A program made the position numbers and the translations under genes. The notes under the pieces are model-generated. The model saw only the letters and a list, made by a program, of their open reading frames with translations. It did no database searches and had not been told where the DNA came from. Below are positions 1 through 11,985 of a stretch of DNA of 64,000 bases, one piece after another (the stretch's first letter is position 1; every line of letters begins with the position of its first letter). The stretch is taken from positions 52,105,001-52,169,000 of the forward strand of contig JBAIAC010000007.1 of the NCBI GenBank assembly GCA_037349315.1, read 5' to 3'. Source of the DNA: Chelydra serpentina (taxonomy: Eukaryota; Chordata; Testudines; Chelydridae).

Positions 1-1043
1 TGCCATCGCGGTATGTGGAGTTATGAAATTTAGCTATGTATGTTTTACTGAAACATGTTGTGAGGTTGAAAACACTCACAAGCAGCCTTTCAGGTACAAC
101 AGTAAAAAGGCCAAACAATGTTAATGGCTAACTGAGGAAATGCACACATGCACAAGGATTACCCCAGGAACTGTGTACAATAGAAACCTCACAGAGATCG
201 CACTCTACAATGGGAACTGTTTGACCCAGGTCACAGCAAAAGAACTTTTCAGCAATTGGAAAGAAGATATAAAAGGGGGACAATGACATCATGATGGTAC
301 CCACTCTCTCTGGACAACACACCTGGAAACACCTGAGGAATAAAAACTGAACTGTGGTAAATGATGGTCCCTGGCTAGAAGATGTCTGACCTGTGAAAGG
401 AATATCTGGAGTTTTAAGCTTCAAACAAGTCTCTGTAATCTGCCTAAAACATCATTTAGGGTGAGAATTTGCTACTTGTAACCAATTTCTTTAGTATATT
501 AATCTCAGATTGAATTTTGTTTTATTTGCTGGCTAATCTGCTCTGATCTGTTTACTATCCCTTATAATCACTTAAAATCTATCTTTTGTAGTTAATAAGA
601 TTGTTTTGTCTAAAACCCAGTGTATGGAATTCATAACTTGGGGCAGAAAGCTGTGTATATCTCTCTTCACATTGAGGGAGGGGGCGAATTTCATGAGCTT
701 ACGCTGTACAGTAGTTCTCTGTGCAGTGCAAGATGGTACAATTTGGGGTTTACACTCCGAGGTGTGTGTGTGTGCGTGCACTTGAGTAACTGGCCAGTGT
801 CTTATTGCATGCAGTCCTTCCCATGCAGAGCTGATCTCAGCATCTGTGTGTATAGCTGCAGCTGGGTGTGTCCCTACTTGTATGAGTGCTGGTAAAATGC
901 AATCTGAAACCTGAGGGAGGGCATGGCTGGCTTGCCTCAGCAATACAGTGTGAAGGGAGCCCATGCAGGTGGGTCAGGTGGGCTCAGTAGTACCCCAGTT
1001 CCAAGTGGCACCAAGGGAGGCGGGGGTGGAGGAACCTGTCACA
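1..1043 (+). mobile_element. Probable solo LTR (TG...CA)
   Basis: The sequence opens TGccatcgcggtatg and a matching LTR-like end, ggaacctgtcaca, lies at 1031-1043. A TATA-like box (tataaaa) is at 268-274. The layout, with an upstream U3-like part, TATA box and long T-rich R/U5-like part at 480-610, resembles the LTR at 52670-53781, and both contain a 'gcgaatttcatgagctta / gcggacaatttatgagttta' block. No coding remnant flanks it. The left TSD cannot be seen because the element reaches the window edge. Confidence 0.5.
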
Positions 1044-2159
1044 GGGTGTTTTTGTCCATCCTGTAGACTTGGCCAAAGAGCATGCAATGCTGATTTTGAA
1101 TATAGTGAGTGACAAGGAAGACAAGATCTTTGCGAGATTGTGACATTTTGCACAAAGTGAAACCCCTGTATGCTCAGGATTTGGCACTGACAAACTCCAA
1201 GTTTGTCAGTAAAAGGGTCCAGCTTTCTGACCTATATAGCAGAACAGGTAATATTTAGATTTGATAGATCCTGAAATGTGTCTCTGCACAAAGATGTTTT
1301 TGTGTCCATAAGTGAGACACGGACTTCATGCAGGAGGCAGAGGGACCGATTTGTTGAAGAACGTCCGGTTTGCTAAGACCTCCACTGGCTCTGGCTAACT
1401 CTCACCTAGGATGTGAGACTTCATTACACACATCCTCCCTCCCCCATGTGTCTTTTTCTTTCCCCACCTTTTCTTTCCTATCCTTCTCCTTTTTCCTTCT
1501 GTCTAATAAGAGTCTGGTTTAGTTAGCCAAGGCTTCTTATTTTGCAACACTGCTGTAAATTCATGACCAGAGAGTCAGATAAAAGCAATTCCCTAAACAA
1601 CCCAGTGCTGGTACAAGTTTCCCAGGTTTTGGAGCGGCTAATAAGACCATGTGCCAAGTCTGTATTTCTCTAGCAGTCAGGTTGCAAGTGAGAATCAACA
1701 CCAGAGACAGAAGCTGCATATTTTAGCTTTGCTGTTCTTTTCTTTCCTCTTTTGTGTGTGTTTTGTCCACGCTGTTAGAAAATGAGGTCAGGCTACAGAA
1801 ATAATGACAGCTCTAGTCCATTTCAACTAACTTCTTCTCTGTTTCCCAAAATGGACAATTATCACCATCGTTAATCCCATCCAAGAGACTGTCAAATGTA
1901 TTAACTGTTTTTCCTTCTTTTTCTTTAATTAAAGGGAAAAAATGTTTTAATGGTGTGTTTCTCATGGCATTAAGCTGGCTGAGGTCTCTGTGTACCAACC
2001 CCCAACCTTTTTATAACCGCTTAATGTTGGATAGAGAGAGGGTCACATTAACACTTTGACTCTCTGGGCCCATATATTCCATCTACATTAATACAACAGT
2101 ACCCTTGGATTCCTTGCTGATGCTAAGCTCTCACATAGCAGAAGCCAAGAGTAATACTT
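1044..2159. other. No gene seen; pyrimidine-rich tract
   Basis: I see no exon or recognisable repeat. A strongly pyrimidine-biased stretch occupies about 1430-1502. Confidence 0.5.
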
Positions 2160-2710
2160 TCTGCCATCTCCGGTTGGCTATGATACTCTCTCCTATCCTG
2201 GTGGACGATCACCTGGCCTAAATTATTCACATCTTTGTTACCTCTCGGCTGACTGAGAGCACTGTGCTGCACCTGGGGATGAAACCATCAGCATTTAGGA
2301 AACTTCATCTAGTACAGACTGCTACAGCATGTTGCCATGAACACGTCACACGTGTCCTCTGGAGTGCTCTCTATACTGGCTTCACACAGAATTTCAAATA
2401 AAGTTCAAAGTATCATCCTTATCTTCAAGGCATGGAATGGCCTGAGCCCAGGTTCTTGAAAAGATTTCTTAAATTCCAGAACAAAGACCATGGTCGACAA
2501 CTCCACTCCTCAGGCACAATGGAACTCTCTACAATAAAGGTAAAGTTTGTCTGGGCAGTAGACAGAGCTTTCTGGGGTGCTGGTCCCATACTGTGCAATA
2601 AACTCCCCCAGGAACTAAGGACAATCACAAACCTCACCACCTTCTGCTCCAAGTGCAAGGCTCATTTCTTTGACCGTGCCTCCTCTAACATACACACAGC
2701 AATATGCATA
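2160..2710 (+). mobile_element. L2-like LINE fragment (ORF2 C-terminus)
   Basis: Frame-broken translations give the familiar end of an L2-type reverse transcriptase ORF: FRKLHLVQTATA, then GTMELSTIKVKF, then PILCNKLPQELRTI and FCSKCKAHFF. This matches the family pattern of LQ.VQN.A followed by LWN.LP..(L/I)R and FK..LK.H(L/F)F. Several frameshifts and stops mark it as an old relic. Limits are approximate. Confidence 0.6.
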
Positions 2711-2929
2711 TTTAAATAATTACGAAATCTAAAACCCTGCCAAAACAAGACACTCCACTACACATGCTTCTATCCCTGGGCAGAGGATGAGAGAACAAGC
2801 ACCATATGACAGATGTGTAGTCACACTGCTTAATGCACTACTGGAAGGTGCATTAAGGCTCAGAAGGTGCTGAAATACTGATAAGCTCGGCATAAGAATC
2901 TCTACAGAACAAATATAAAATACTTAAGA

Positions 2930-3300
2930 GTTTTGTAAGGCGTTTGACTTAATACCACATGACATTCTGATTCAAAATGTTAGAACTATACAATATAAAC
3001 AAAGCACATGTTAAATGGATTAAGAAATGGGTGAGAGGTCTCAAAAAGAAGTTGCCAGTGGGGAGCTATCATTGAGCATGTGTGTTTCTAGTGGAGTCTG
3101 CAAGGATCAATACTAGGCCCCTTGCTATTCAACCTTTTCACCAACAGCCAGGAAATAAATATAAAATAACTGCTGATAAAATTTGTGGCTGACACAAGGA
3201 TTGGAGGAGTGGTAAATAATGGTGAGGACAAAGCAGTCCTTCAGAGTAATCTGCATTCAAATAAAGTACGTTTTAACACATCTGGGAACAAGGAATGCAG
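2930..3300 (+). mobile_element. CR1 LINE fragment (RT region)
   Basis: The plus strand retains the CR1 reverse-transcriptase neighbourhood: a GS.LGPLLFN-like segment at about 3100-3140, then a degenerate ITADK..ADT catalytic-loop region (3165-3200). Frames are broken. It stops just before a PLE insertion at 3337. Confidence 0.6.
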
Positions 3301-3336
3301 GCCATACCAGCCGAAGGAGGGACTGTGTCCTGAGAA

Positions 3337-3508
3337 AAGAACTAGAATACTTGTGGCACCTTAGAGACTAACAAATTTATTTCAGCATAAGCTTTCGTGG
3401 GCTACAGTCCACTTCATCGGATGCATAGAATGGAACATACAGTAAGAAGATATTTATACATACTGTTCTTTTTGCTGACAAAGACTAACACGGCTGCTAC
3501 TCTGAAAC
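3337..3508. mobile_element. Penelope-like tail insertion, foldback form, 14-bp TSD
   Basis: The insert starts with the 3'-tail motif gtggcaccttagagactaac and continues through a segment mentioning gcataagctttcgtgggct. From about 3462 it switches to the opposite orientation and ends ctgctactctgaaac. It is flanked by a perfect 14-bp direct repeat, ctgtgtcctgagaa (3323-3336 and 3509-3522). The tail is the one found after a GIY-YIG remnant at 30520-31188, which is why I call it Penelope-like. Confidence 0.6.
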
Positions 3509-3545
3509 CTGTGTCCTGAGAAGCACTGACTCTCAAAAGGATTTA

Positions 3546-4700
3546 GGGATCATAGAATCATAGCAATGTAGGCCTGGAAGGGACCTTCAGAGTCATCTTC
3601 TCCATCTCCCTGAGCTGAGGCAGCGACAAGTGTTTGTCTACCTGGTTTTAAAAACTTCCAATGATGGGGATTCCACACCTTCTCTTATTAGTCTCTTCCA
3701 GAACGTATCTACCTTATACTTAGGAAGTTTTCCCCTAATATCTAACCTAAACCTCCTTTGCTTCAGATTATGCCCATTACTACTACTCCTACCTTCAGTG
3801 CACATGGAGAACAACAGATCAAGCATCTTAAAGATTATAATGAAGATGGTGAAATCTTTATCAAGTCCCCCCTCAATCTTCTTTTCACAAGACTAAACAT
3901 GTCTGTTTTTTAAAACCTTTCCTATTAGAGCAGGCTTTCTCAGCCTTATATCATTTGTATTGCTTTCCACGAAATTCTCTCCAATTTGTCCACATCTTCT
4001 TAAAATGTGGCACCCAAAACTGGACACAGTACTCCAGCTGAGATCACACCAGTGCCAAGTAGAGCAGAACAATTATGTCTTGCATACGACACTTCTTGTT
4101 AATACCTCTCAGCAGGGCCGGCGCTACCATCAGGCGACCCTAGGCGCTCGCCTAGGGCGCCAGGATTTGGGGGGCGGCATTTCAGTTCCTTGGTGGCGGT
4201 GGCGGGAGAGGCTGCTGCCGAAGTGCCACCGAGGACCCCAGCGGCCAAAGAAGCTGCCGCCGAGGACACCGGCGGCACTTCGGCGGCAGCCTCTCCCGCC
4301 GCCGCCGCCTAGGGCGGCAAAAAAGCTGGTGCTGCCCCTGCCTCTCAGAATGATACTAGTCTTTTTTGCAACTGCATCACATTGACTCATATTCAGTTTG
4401 TGATCGACTGTAACCCTGAGATCATTTTCTGTAGTACTACTGCCTACCCAGTTATTCCCCATTTGTGTGTCTGATTTTTCCTTCCTAGTATGTTGCACTT
4501 TTCTTTACTTAATTTCATTTTGCTGATTTCAAACCAATTCTCCACTTTGTCAAGGTAATTTTGAATTCTAATCCTGGCCTCCAAAGTGTTTGCAAACCCT
4601 TCCAGCTCGGTGTCATCTGCAAATTTTATAAGCATACTCTCCATTCCATTATCCAAATCATTAATGAAGGATTCAAGCAACTGAACATGAGCTCCCAGCG
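3546..4700 (-). mobile_element. CR1 LINE fragment, interrupted
   Basis: The minus-strand CR1 3' end begins with the hallmark catagaatcatag at about 3550, followed by a long region whose antisense encodes CR1-type sequence. A 228-bp hAT MITE (4113-4340) interrupts it; CR1 resumes at 4341 with the duplicated cctctcag. It contains a recognisable remnant around 4444-4680 (minus): LESFINDLDNGMESMLIKFA, part of the RT catalytic region. Multiple stops. Confidence 0.7.
4113..4340. mobile_element. GC-rich hAT MITE, 8-bp TSD
   Basis: The element begins CAGGGCCGG and ends GCCCCTG. It is flanked by a perfect 8-bp duplication cctctcag (4105-4112 and 4341-4348), diagnostic of the hAT superfamily. The interior is GC-rich with the foldback cctaggcgctcgcctaggg. 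It is inserted in CR1 and carries no transposase. Confidence 0.85.
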
Positions 4701-5086
4701 CAATGCTGTGGTAAAAAGGGCTGTGACCCTTGGATGTATAAATGGAAGTAAGGAGTAGGAGCAGGAGGTGATTTTTACCTCTGTTTATGGCCTTGGTGAG
4801 ATCGATACTAGACTATTGCATCCAGTTCTGGCGTCCATCTCTTAAAAGGGTGTTGAAAAATTGCAAAGGGCAAAGAAAAGAGCCACAAAAATGATGTGAG
4901 GACTGGAGAAAAGGCCTTACATGAGAGAGTGAAAGAGCTCAATCTGTTTATCTTATCCAAAAAAACAAAAAAAAAGTTGAGACATGACTTGATTACAGCA
5001 TATAAGTACCTTTAAGTGGAGAAAATACTGGGTACTGAAGGGCTCATTAATCTAGCAGAGAAAGGCAGAAAAAGAACCAATGGCTG
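4701..5086 (+). mobile_element. CR1 LINE fragment (5' of an LTR insertion)
   Basis: The plus strand shows CR1 sequence around ttggatgtataaatggaag and gcatccagttctggcgtcc, then a segment ending at 5086. The same CR1 resumes at about 6030 after an LTR. A short A-rich run at 4961-4975 lies within it. Confidence 0.6.
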
Positions 5087-6018
5087 TGTCAAGGCTGAAT
5101 CACAACTCTGTCACTCCGAGTGCAGAAGTGGGGCCCACACGGATTTTAAAAATTAATACTCGCCACTCCAGGCTTGTATTAAACTCCCAAGGTTACACCT
5201 TTTCTCTGACCTTGGCTTGGTAAACGCTGCCACCACCCAAATGCAACTAAACCCACTTTGAACCCAGAAAGGAGCACTTGGGAATTCCTCCCTGTGGAGT
5301 ACCCTCAAGCCCTTTCACGCCCCCTCCAGGGAAGAGCTGTGAAAGGAAACAAAGGAAATTAGCTGTGGCTACCAGCTAATCAAACAACATGCACAAACCT
5401 CTTAGGACATCAAAAATCCAATCCTATTCTTAAAAAAAGGTAAATTTGATTAAAAACAAAAAGAAAGGAAATACATCTGGAACTTAGGCTTTTGCTAGAT
5501 TTTAAAAGAGCAATTCCAAAAACCAAGCACCCCAAATAGCTTTCTTGGGGGTTCAGCTTAAAGGTTGCAAGCAAATAAAGGCATCTGGGGTTAGCACAGA
5601 GGGGTCCACAAACCAATAAGAAATAACCCTAATCATGTCTAGCTAAACACTCTGATCTACTTACACATTTGGACTTCAGATAAGTAGTTCTAGGCATGAT
5701 CTGATGATTTATGATCATATCTGGTTCAAACTTTACACAGCATTCCTGCTGCCCCATCTCTTCAGCCCAGAGAGCAACAGACAAAGGGGAAAAGAAAAAG
5801 GAACCATTCCATGCATCCGATGAAGTGGGTTCTTAACCCACGAAAGCTTATGCTGAAATAAATTTGTTAGTCTCTAAGGTGCCACAGGTATTTTTCTTGT
5901 TTTCTTTTTGCTGACACAGACTAACATGGCTACTACACTGAAACCAGACAAAGGGAAAGTTTCTTTCCCAATTTTAAAAAGTTCTACCTTCCCATTGGCT
6001 CTTTTGGTCAGGTGCCCA
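5087..6018 (-). mobile_element. LTR-like insertion splitting CR1
   Basis: Read on the plus strand the block starts TGtcaaggctgaatc and ends ggtgccCA, so it keeps TG...CA termini, and it interrupts a CR1 copy that continues on both sides. Orientation is inferred from T-rich/A-rich asymmetry: an AATAAA-like signal lies on the minus strand in the 5440-5460 area. A PLE tail (5789-5944) is nested inside. I see no convincing TSD, so the exact ends are uncertain. Confidence 0.45.
5789..5944 (-). mobile_element. Penelope-like tail insertion, 11-bp TSD
   Basis: On the minus strand it reads from gtttcagtgtagtagccatg through the block gtggcaccttagagactaac to the region aagctttcgtgggttaagaa. A perfect 11-bp duplication, cagacaaaggg, flanks it (5778-5788 and 5945-5955). 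It is nested in the LTR at 5087-6018. Confidence 0.6.
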
Positions 6019-6029
6019 CTTTTTTTTTT

Positions 6030-6265
6030 CTTTACCTGGGTGATCAACCACTGGAACAAATGATCAAGGAAAGTGATGGATTCTCCTGCTTTTGATGTTT
6101 CCAAATCAAGCATGGATGCCATTCCAGAAAACATCATTTTAGTCCAACACAAATTGTTACTTGGCTCAATACCAGGGTAGCTGGATGAAATTCTGTTGTG
6201 CTATACAGGAGGTCAGACTACATGACCTAATGGTCCCCTCTGACCTCAAAATTTATGAAATGCTG
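6030..6265 (+). mobile_element. CR1 LINE 3' end
   Basis: This is the continuation of CR1 from 5086: gtgatcaaccactggaaca, then a tail region with ggaggtcagactacatgacc and tggtcccctctgacctcaaa, ending atttatgaaa. Confidence 0.6.
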
Positions 6266-7760
6266 CTACTGGCTCTTTGACACATGCACCTTTATCAAAG
6301 TTTCCCCCTCCAGGTGAATGTTTGATGCAGTAGTTGGTTGTGTCAGGATTACAGACCATAAAAACCTCCTTAAGGAGAGGCATAATTTGGTGATGGCTGC
6401 AGAAATGAATGAAGAAACTTCCCAACTGTGCAAAACGGGGTCTTAGCATACAAATCTTTAGGAATGCTTAAATACAGGGGTCACCAGTGATCAGCACTAG
6501 CAGCAGCATCAATTGCTCGAGTAAAGTATTTTTATTATAATATATTACAACGTCTTTACTCATTTTACAGTTTTAGAGTCAAAGCGAGCAAATGCTATGT
6601 CAATTGAGTACACATCATTTCTTTAATGGTGAACTACGCATCTTATTCTTCACAATTGCAATTAAGTCTAATCACAGAAATAATCAAAAATTTGATACTC
6701 GGCTATTTCCATCAGAGATTTCTGGGTCTGATAGTAAATAAGTTGAAAAAAAACCAAGATGCATTTTTGTGGCTGCATCTCAAAATAATGACTCATGTCT
6801 TCTCTAATACTATTTGCAGCAAAAAAGGAAATGTCCCTACCACAGAAAAATCCTTCATCTGCTTCTCTATAGTACTTTTCCATGTAACTTGAATATAACA
6901 ATGTTTAAAATAATGTTCAAATATTGATCAGTTCAACAGAAGTCAGCAACATTATTTGCATAAACAATAGAGTTTATTTAAACAAAGGTGTTACCATTAT
7001 AGATATGAAGTTGCTGTTATACAACATTTTATATGTTTCCACAAACTTGGACAAACAGAGGTCTGGCATTTCTAGTTTGGAGTTTTGAAATTAAAAAGGA
7101 AAGGAGGTGCGGATATTCTAGCCACCGATAGAGTTATACAAATTCTTCTAAAGTGTACCAAGCCACATTGCTATTGTACAAGTCCCATAGCAAAACTAAA
7201 GACGGGATCAGCTAATTATAGTATATAGGAATAGGGCAGTATTCCTTTAAGTCGTTTATGAGCGCTCTAATGGTGTTCACTGTTTTCTATATTTTAAAAG
7301 CTATCAGAAACCACTCAGAACAGCAATATGCATTAAGCTAAGCCTTGCATGTTTGCATGTAGTCAATAAACACGATTATTTGGGAACTCACTGAGCTCAA
7401 GCCTTGTGTTCATTTTATATTTGTTGTGTAATGAGCAAAACAACAACAAATGCTTTTATATCTGTAACACAGTTAAACAAATGTTGATAAATTTTGCCAT
7501 TTTTCCTCCTCTTAATTCATCTAACAACAAACCAATGTTCCTATAGACTTCTTCATTTTTAACTACTGTATAATTTCTGTGAAAACATTATAGCTGGATT
7601 TGCAACAAACTGATTGCAAATGGCTTTTTGTTGATTTGTACATGCATTTTCTATGTTAACTAACAAAATAAAAACTGAGGTAATATATTTATCAGACCAG
7701 AAGGAAGTGGCATAACATCTCTTCATGATGAAATAATGGTCACGGGGGATGGGATGGCAC
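6266..7760. other. AT-rich stretch without recognised gene
   Basis: No exon or known repeat was recognised. The block 6523-7420 is AT-rich and repeat-poor, with a minus-strand AATAAA (plus tttatt at 6531-6536). A 3'-UTR-like identity is possible but unsupported. Confidence 0.4.
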
Positions 7761-7764
7761 ATGA

Positions 7765-8230
7765 GGTGACTTGAGATGCATTATGTCATGTACAGTCTGT
7801 CAAAACCATCTTCCGTATTTAAGCTCTATGTACAATATGTAAGTGGGACAGGACCTAACAGATGGCAGTATGCGCACGAACAAAGCTTCAGATCGGCAAG
7901 TAGTATGTCCCAGATCCTTCAGAACAGTCTGTTGGTTGGGGGGATGTGTCATTTGGGGTGACCCAAGAGTAATTTTGTCATGTGCAGACACTCAAATCCG
8001 AGCTCCTTATTTGATTCTTTAATTAATAAATAAGTAATTAGTATTTTAATTCTTTATCACATTCAAACACATTCATTTGATGACATTTCTAAAAATCGAG
8101 TCTTACATTGATATATTTTGAATAGATTTGGCCTTTGAATAAGGAGCTGGGACCCATGAAAAAGGAGCTGGTACCACACCTAAGGAACTGGGAACAAGGA
8201 ACCAATTTCAGCCTTGTACTGCAGGTGAGA
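7765..8230. repeat. Degenerate direct repeat and short reiterated motif
   Basis: Two copies spaced about 195 bp share ggtgac...tatgtcatgtacag (7766 onward) and ggtgac...tttgtcatgtgcag (7957 onward), followed by similar ttccgtattta / ctccttattt blocks. Further on, the motif aaggagctggg recurs imperfectly three times between 8140 and 8190. Confidence 0.4.
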
Positions 8231-10755
8231 ATCAACTGACCATGGCCTGCTATCAAGTAGAGTCGTATAATGAATAGCTTAGCACAAAGCGAGTCCTGGG
8301 ATGTTAATTTTTGGTGGATAATTCACTACTCCACATTTCCCACCTTCAAAGCCCACCCTGTCCCTCCCCCCTTCTCCAAAACAGGAATTAATCTTCTTAG
8401 CATTTCACTGCAGATCAAAACAGACTGGAGGAAAAGGAGTGACTGAAAAACCTGTTGCCAAGGAGACCTACCTGTGTGTGCAGGGAGACTGTGGGGAGGG
8501 AGCAACAGCTCATTAGTTCTTTACCAAAGGGAGTCAGGGACTCGGCAAGCCTGTCCAGGAGCAAGAGGGGAGGAAAGATGCTCAGCCCTCCATTCTTGGG
8601 CAAAGGAACGCCAGGCTGTGGTCCTAGAAGGCCTGTTCTTAGACTGAGAAGAAGGTGGTTCTGAAACACTGCCTGTAGCTTCCAGCCCCTCCCCTAACTG
8701 CTTAATGCACATCCCGAGGGGCATGCCATGGCTGGTGGGCGAGTTCAGTGCTCAGGAGAACAGGGAGCAGCAGTGTGCGCCATACGTGGTGCAGGCAGGC
8801 TCTGCACAAGCTTCCCCAGCTGCCAGTGCACCTCTCAGACCTGACCTATGACCCCAACACCTCGCCTGAGCAGAGACTGACAGCCCTGCCGCCTGACACA
8901 CGCAAACGAAGATTAGGCAAGATCTGGGAAATTAATTTCTAGGGGAGACCTACGATAAGACTTGATCCCGGCTGTGCAGAGGTGAAAGGCCAGAGCCCTC
9001 GTCCATCTTGTCACTGGATCCCCTAGCAAAATTGCTGGTGGCTCCAAACCAGTGAATGACAGAGGTGTTGCAGTTGTCAGATGGTGTGTTTCTCACCAAG
9101 TATCTGTGCTGTGTATCGGGTAAATAAAGAGATGTACATCTGCTGCCTGTCAAATGCAAGGGTGAGGAGCTGTTTGCCAACCGAGGGCTCTGCTCAGCTT
9201 GGACGCAGCTGTGTCTGCTGGACCAAGCGGGAGTCCAATCAGGCCCTCTGCCACTCTGCTGGGTGCAACTGGGATTGATGCTTAGGAGCCCATCTGTGTT
9301 CTCCTAATGAATCGCGTGGGGATGGGGGCTATTCAATTTGTGCTCCATTAATTAAGAGTGTCTGCTATCAGGGGAGCCAGTGCTTCCTCCAGGGTTTGCA
9401 TTAAACAGCCAGCGGGAAGGCACAAACTTTAATTTACCACAACCCTGATCAGCTCTTGCTAAGGCAACAGACCGTGGCTAATGCAGCCTGAATCTTTCAA
9501 CCCACAAGCAAATGATAGCCAGAGAGAAAACGGCTAATGCAATGGCACTCGTCCTGTGGCTGGGCAAGCATTCTGGCAGGAGCACTGGCATGCTAGGCAT
9601 AGACAGCCACCTCTGCCTTTTGTTTCCTGCCTCTCTGAAAAGATGATGTTCACCTGTTTATGGTCATGCTGTTCTTAGAGTACCCTCTGCTGGCCCATCT
9701 ACTGAACAGCACGGAGATAGGATTCAACCCTCACTGGATTTCCATTTCACACAGTCTGACCTGAGTCTGAGTGTGATCACAAAGAAAAGACCATGGGGAG
9801 AAAGGCCGGGGGGAGGGCCAAAGGCATCCCAGAATGAAGATGTGGCAAAAGGACCTTCCAACCCACCAGAAGGAAAATTAGGAAATGTTGCTTTATTTCC
9901 AGGTGTGACCCTCTTCGGAGGAATCTCAGGTCATGGAGCTGATGTCAAACTGGCTGTTGTAGTAAAAATGTGTAGTCTGGCTTATCACTAAGGAAAAGGA
10001 CTTCAGCACGATTCGGAGATTCTTTATAGAAATCCACCTTATGTCACTCTGGAGCCAATCTCTACTGGGGCGGCCATCTCAAAGCTGCGTGCTTCAGGAC
10101 CTTTCCGTCAGTCTAGGCATTTATACTTTGCCCGTTGTCACAGAGAACTCGGCACAGCAGAGGGACAAAGGCAAGGGAAACCTTTGGTGACTGGAGAGAA
10201 GGTACACTGGGCCCTGCATAGCAAGCTAACAACTGCTCCAGCACTAATGCTCCCAAACAACCCACACAGTTAAAAGGCATGTCGGTTCTTCAGTAGTTCG
10301 CATTTTCCTCATGATCATATAATTTAAAGCCAGCCGGGACAAAGCTCTGGATAATACCCTTGGGCACAATCCTGCATCAACGTGGGGGATGGGCCAGGTG
10401 ATTCAGTCAATCTTTTCCATCTCTAAGGCCTATCGTTTTATGAACAAGTTTGTCCATTCTTTTGGGATGGGGCTGTTCCACACAATGGGGTGAGTGGTGA
10501 AAGAGGCAGTCAGGGAGAGGACTCCCTGTACCACTTCATACTGAAGGCAACCTGAGTAGTCACTATTGCAATGAAGACAGTCACTACCAAGAATGCCATG
10601 AGGGCTGATTGCCAGCTAGGCTGAGCAGTCAACGCTCCCATTTAACTTCAAGGGCAGCTGTGGGTGGTCAGTCCCTCTGACAATCAGGGCCTATGGTTCA
10701 CTACATCACCACCCACTTCGCATGAACACCAATCAGCACCAAGGACCCATCTCAC
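8231..10755. other. Intronic or flanking DNA, nothing recognised
   Basis: No exon with paired splice sites and no known repeat was recognised. The sequence is of mixed composition. It lies downstream of the 75-nt exon on the minus strand, so further C-terminal exons could be hidden here. Confidence 0.4.
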
Positions 10756-10830
10756 CTTTATGTTGTGCTCACTCTCTAAATACTTGTCAGTGTCTGATCG
10801 CCGCCTCTCCACTGTTCTCCTTTCATCCAC
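10756..10830 (-). CDS. CCDC9B: Probable further CCDC9B exon (75 nt, basic helix)
   Basis: A 75-nt segment on the minus strand is bounded by the acceptor tccctacag and the donor gtgaga. It encodes 25 residues, VDERRTVERRRSDTDKYLE followed by SEHNIK. Only the phase-0 frame is open: the other two meet stops (TAG and TGA) within the segment. Phase 0 is exactly what the upstream exon at 25968-26120 leaves. The highly charged E/R-rich helix resembles the ERRR-type segment found downstream in CCDC9 proteins, but I cannot align it to a remembered CCDC9B sequence. The 15.1-kb separation is long yet similar to the preceding intron. It could belong to another minus-strand gene, so assignment to CCDC9B is inferred. 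Confidence 0.6.
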
Positions 10831-11179
10831 CTGTAGGGATACAGAAGAGACATGATTCATGATTATGCATGGACTCTAGAATGAGGAATTAGTGCCAGGC
10901 CTTTGAGCAACTGTGCAAAACTAAAAGGGATTTATCAGGAGACAAAAGGCGAACAAAAGAGACAATGTTGGCTCCTGATGCACTGAGTCAAACTGGCACT
11001 AGCAAGGGAAAACAGGGGGCACCAAGACGCAAGGAGAACAGCAGCAAAAGGGGACACATTCTCATTGATCTCTCTACTCCACCATGCTGCCGAAGAGGAA
11101 AGCTGATCTAGAGAAAGCTTAAAGCACCAAAAACCAGATCCTCAAAGGTATTTCAGTTGGGGTTAGGTGCCTAAATAGC

Positions 11180-11850
11180 CTTGAGGCTCTGTAGTGGAGT
11201 CAGGGAACCAATTGCATCTAGTTAAATGTTGCTATGGTAAAGTTGGGATGTGTTGGAGGGCTTTTCCTTTACTCTTTCCCCTGGTTCTTGTTACGCAGAC
11301 AGAAAGCAGAAGACTAGAAGTTAGAAGTTCAGGCAATGCGATGTTTATTGGGGTTAGTTTTCAGCAAACGTGTCCCATAACATTGAGGCCGCAGAGCCTT
11401 GTTGTCCAGTGTTTCCTATTTCCCTCTTCTTAGCAGGCATAATTATATCTGTAATGCACACCCACAGTTCCACCCCTTACAACTTATGGTCATGTTCTGT
11501 TTTGGGCGGTCGTAGGTCTGGGATCTTTATTCCACCCCTTTTGTACCCCATGGGAGGGGTAAGGAGTGAGGTTGTGCTACAGTCAGGGGCAGGCATTTTT
11601 TTGGTCTTTTAGTGTTTTACCTTTTCCCCCCAACCCCTCCTTGCTCCTTCTGACTGGTTGCTTGACTGTGCCTTGAGATAAGGAGTTAAGGCAGTTTTTA
11701 AGTGTGTGTTTATATATTACACGTCCACCATGCCCAGTAACACTTTCACTGCTTTTATTTGTTCCCATTATACTAACAAACCCATTTGGCTTAGGCAAAA
11801 GCAACATATACAGTGTCTGTCTTCTTTGTCCTTAGTAAGGATCCCTTTGT
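11180..11850 (-). mobile_element. LTR-like repeat (minus)
   Basis: The block contains a minus-strand AATAAA (in gatgtttattggggtt, about 11341-11356), a CA-rich part and the TTTTTGG/CCCCCC-biased part at 11590-11640. The family resembles endogenous-retrovirus LTRs I recognise from sauropsid genomes. Boundaries and TSD are not visible. Confidence 0.4.
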
Positions 11851-11852
11851 TC

Positions 11853-11985
11853 ATAGAATCATCATAGAATCATAGAATCTCAGGGTTGGAAGGGACCTCA
11901 GGAGGTCATCTAGTCCAACCCCCTGCTCAAAGCAGGACCAACCCCAACTAGATCATCCCAGCCAGGGCTTTGTCAAGCCTGACCT
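11853..11985 (-). mobile_element. CR1 LINE 3' tail
   Basis: It opens with two catagaatc units at 11853-11880, then tcagggttggaagggacctc and gtccaaccccctgctcaaag. These are textbook CR1 3'-terminal sequence in minus orientation, truncated at about 11985. Confidence 0.85.

Noticed and set aside
6668..6901. 77-codon minus frame with natural-looking composition
   Set aside because: No splice acceptor, no domain and no frame continuity with known exons.
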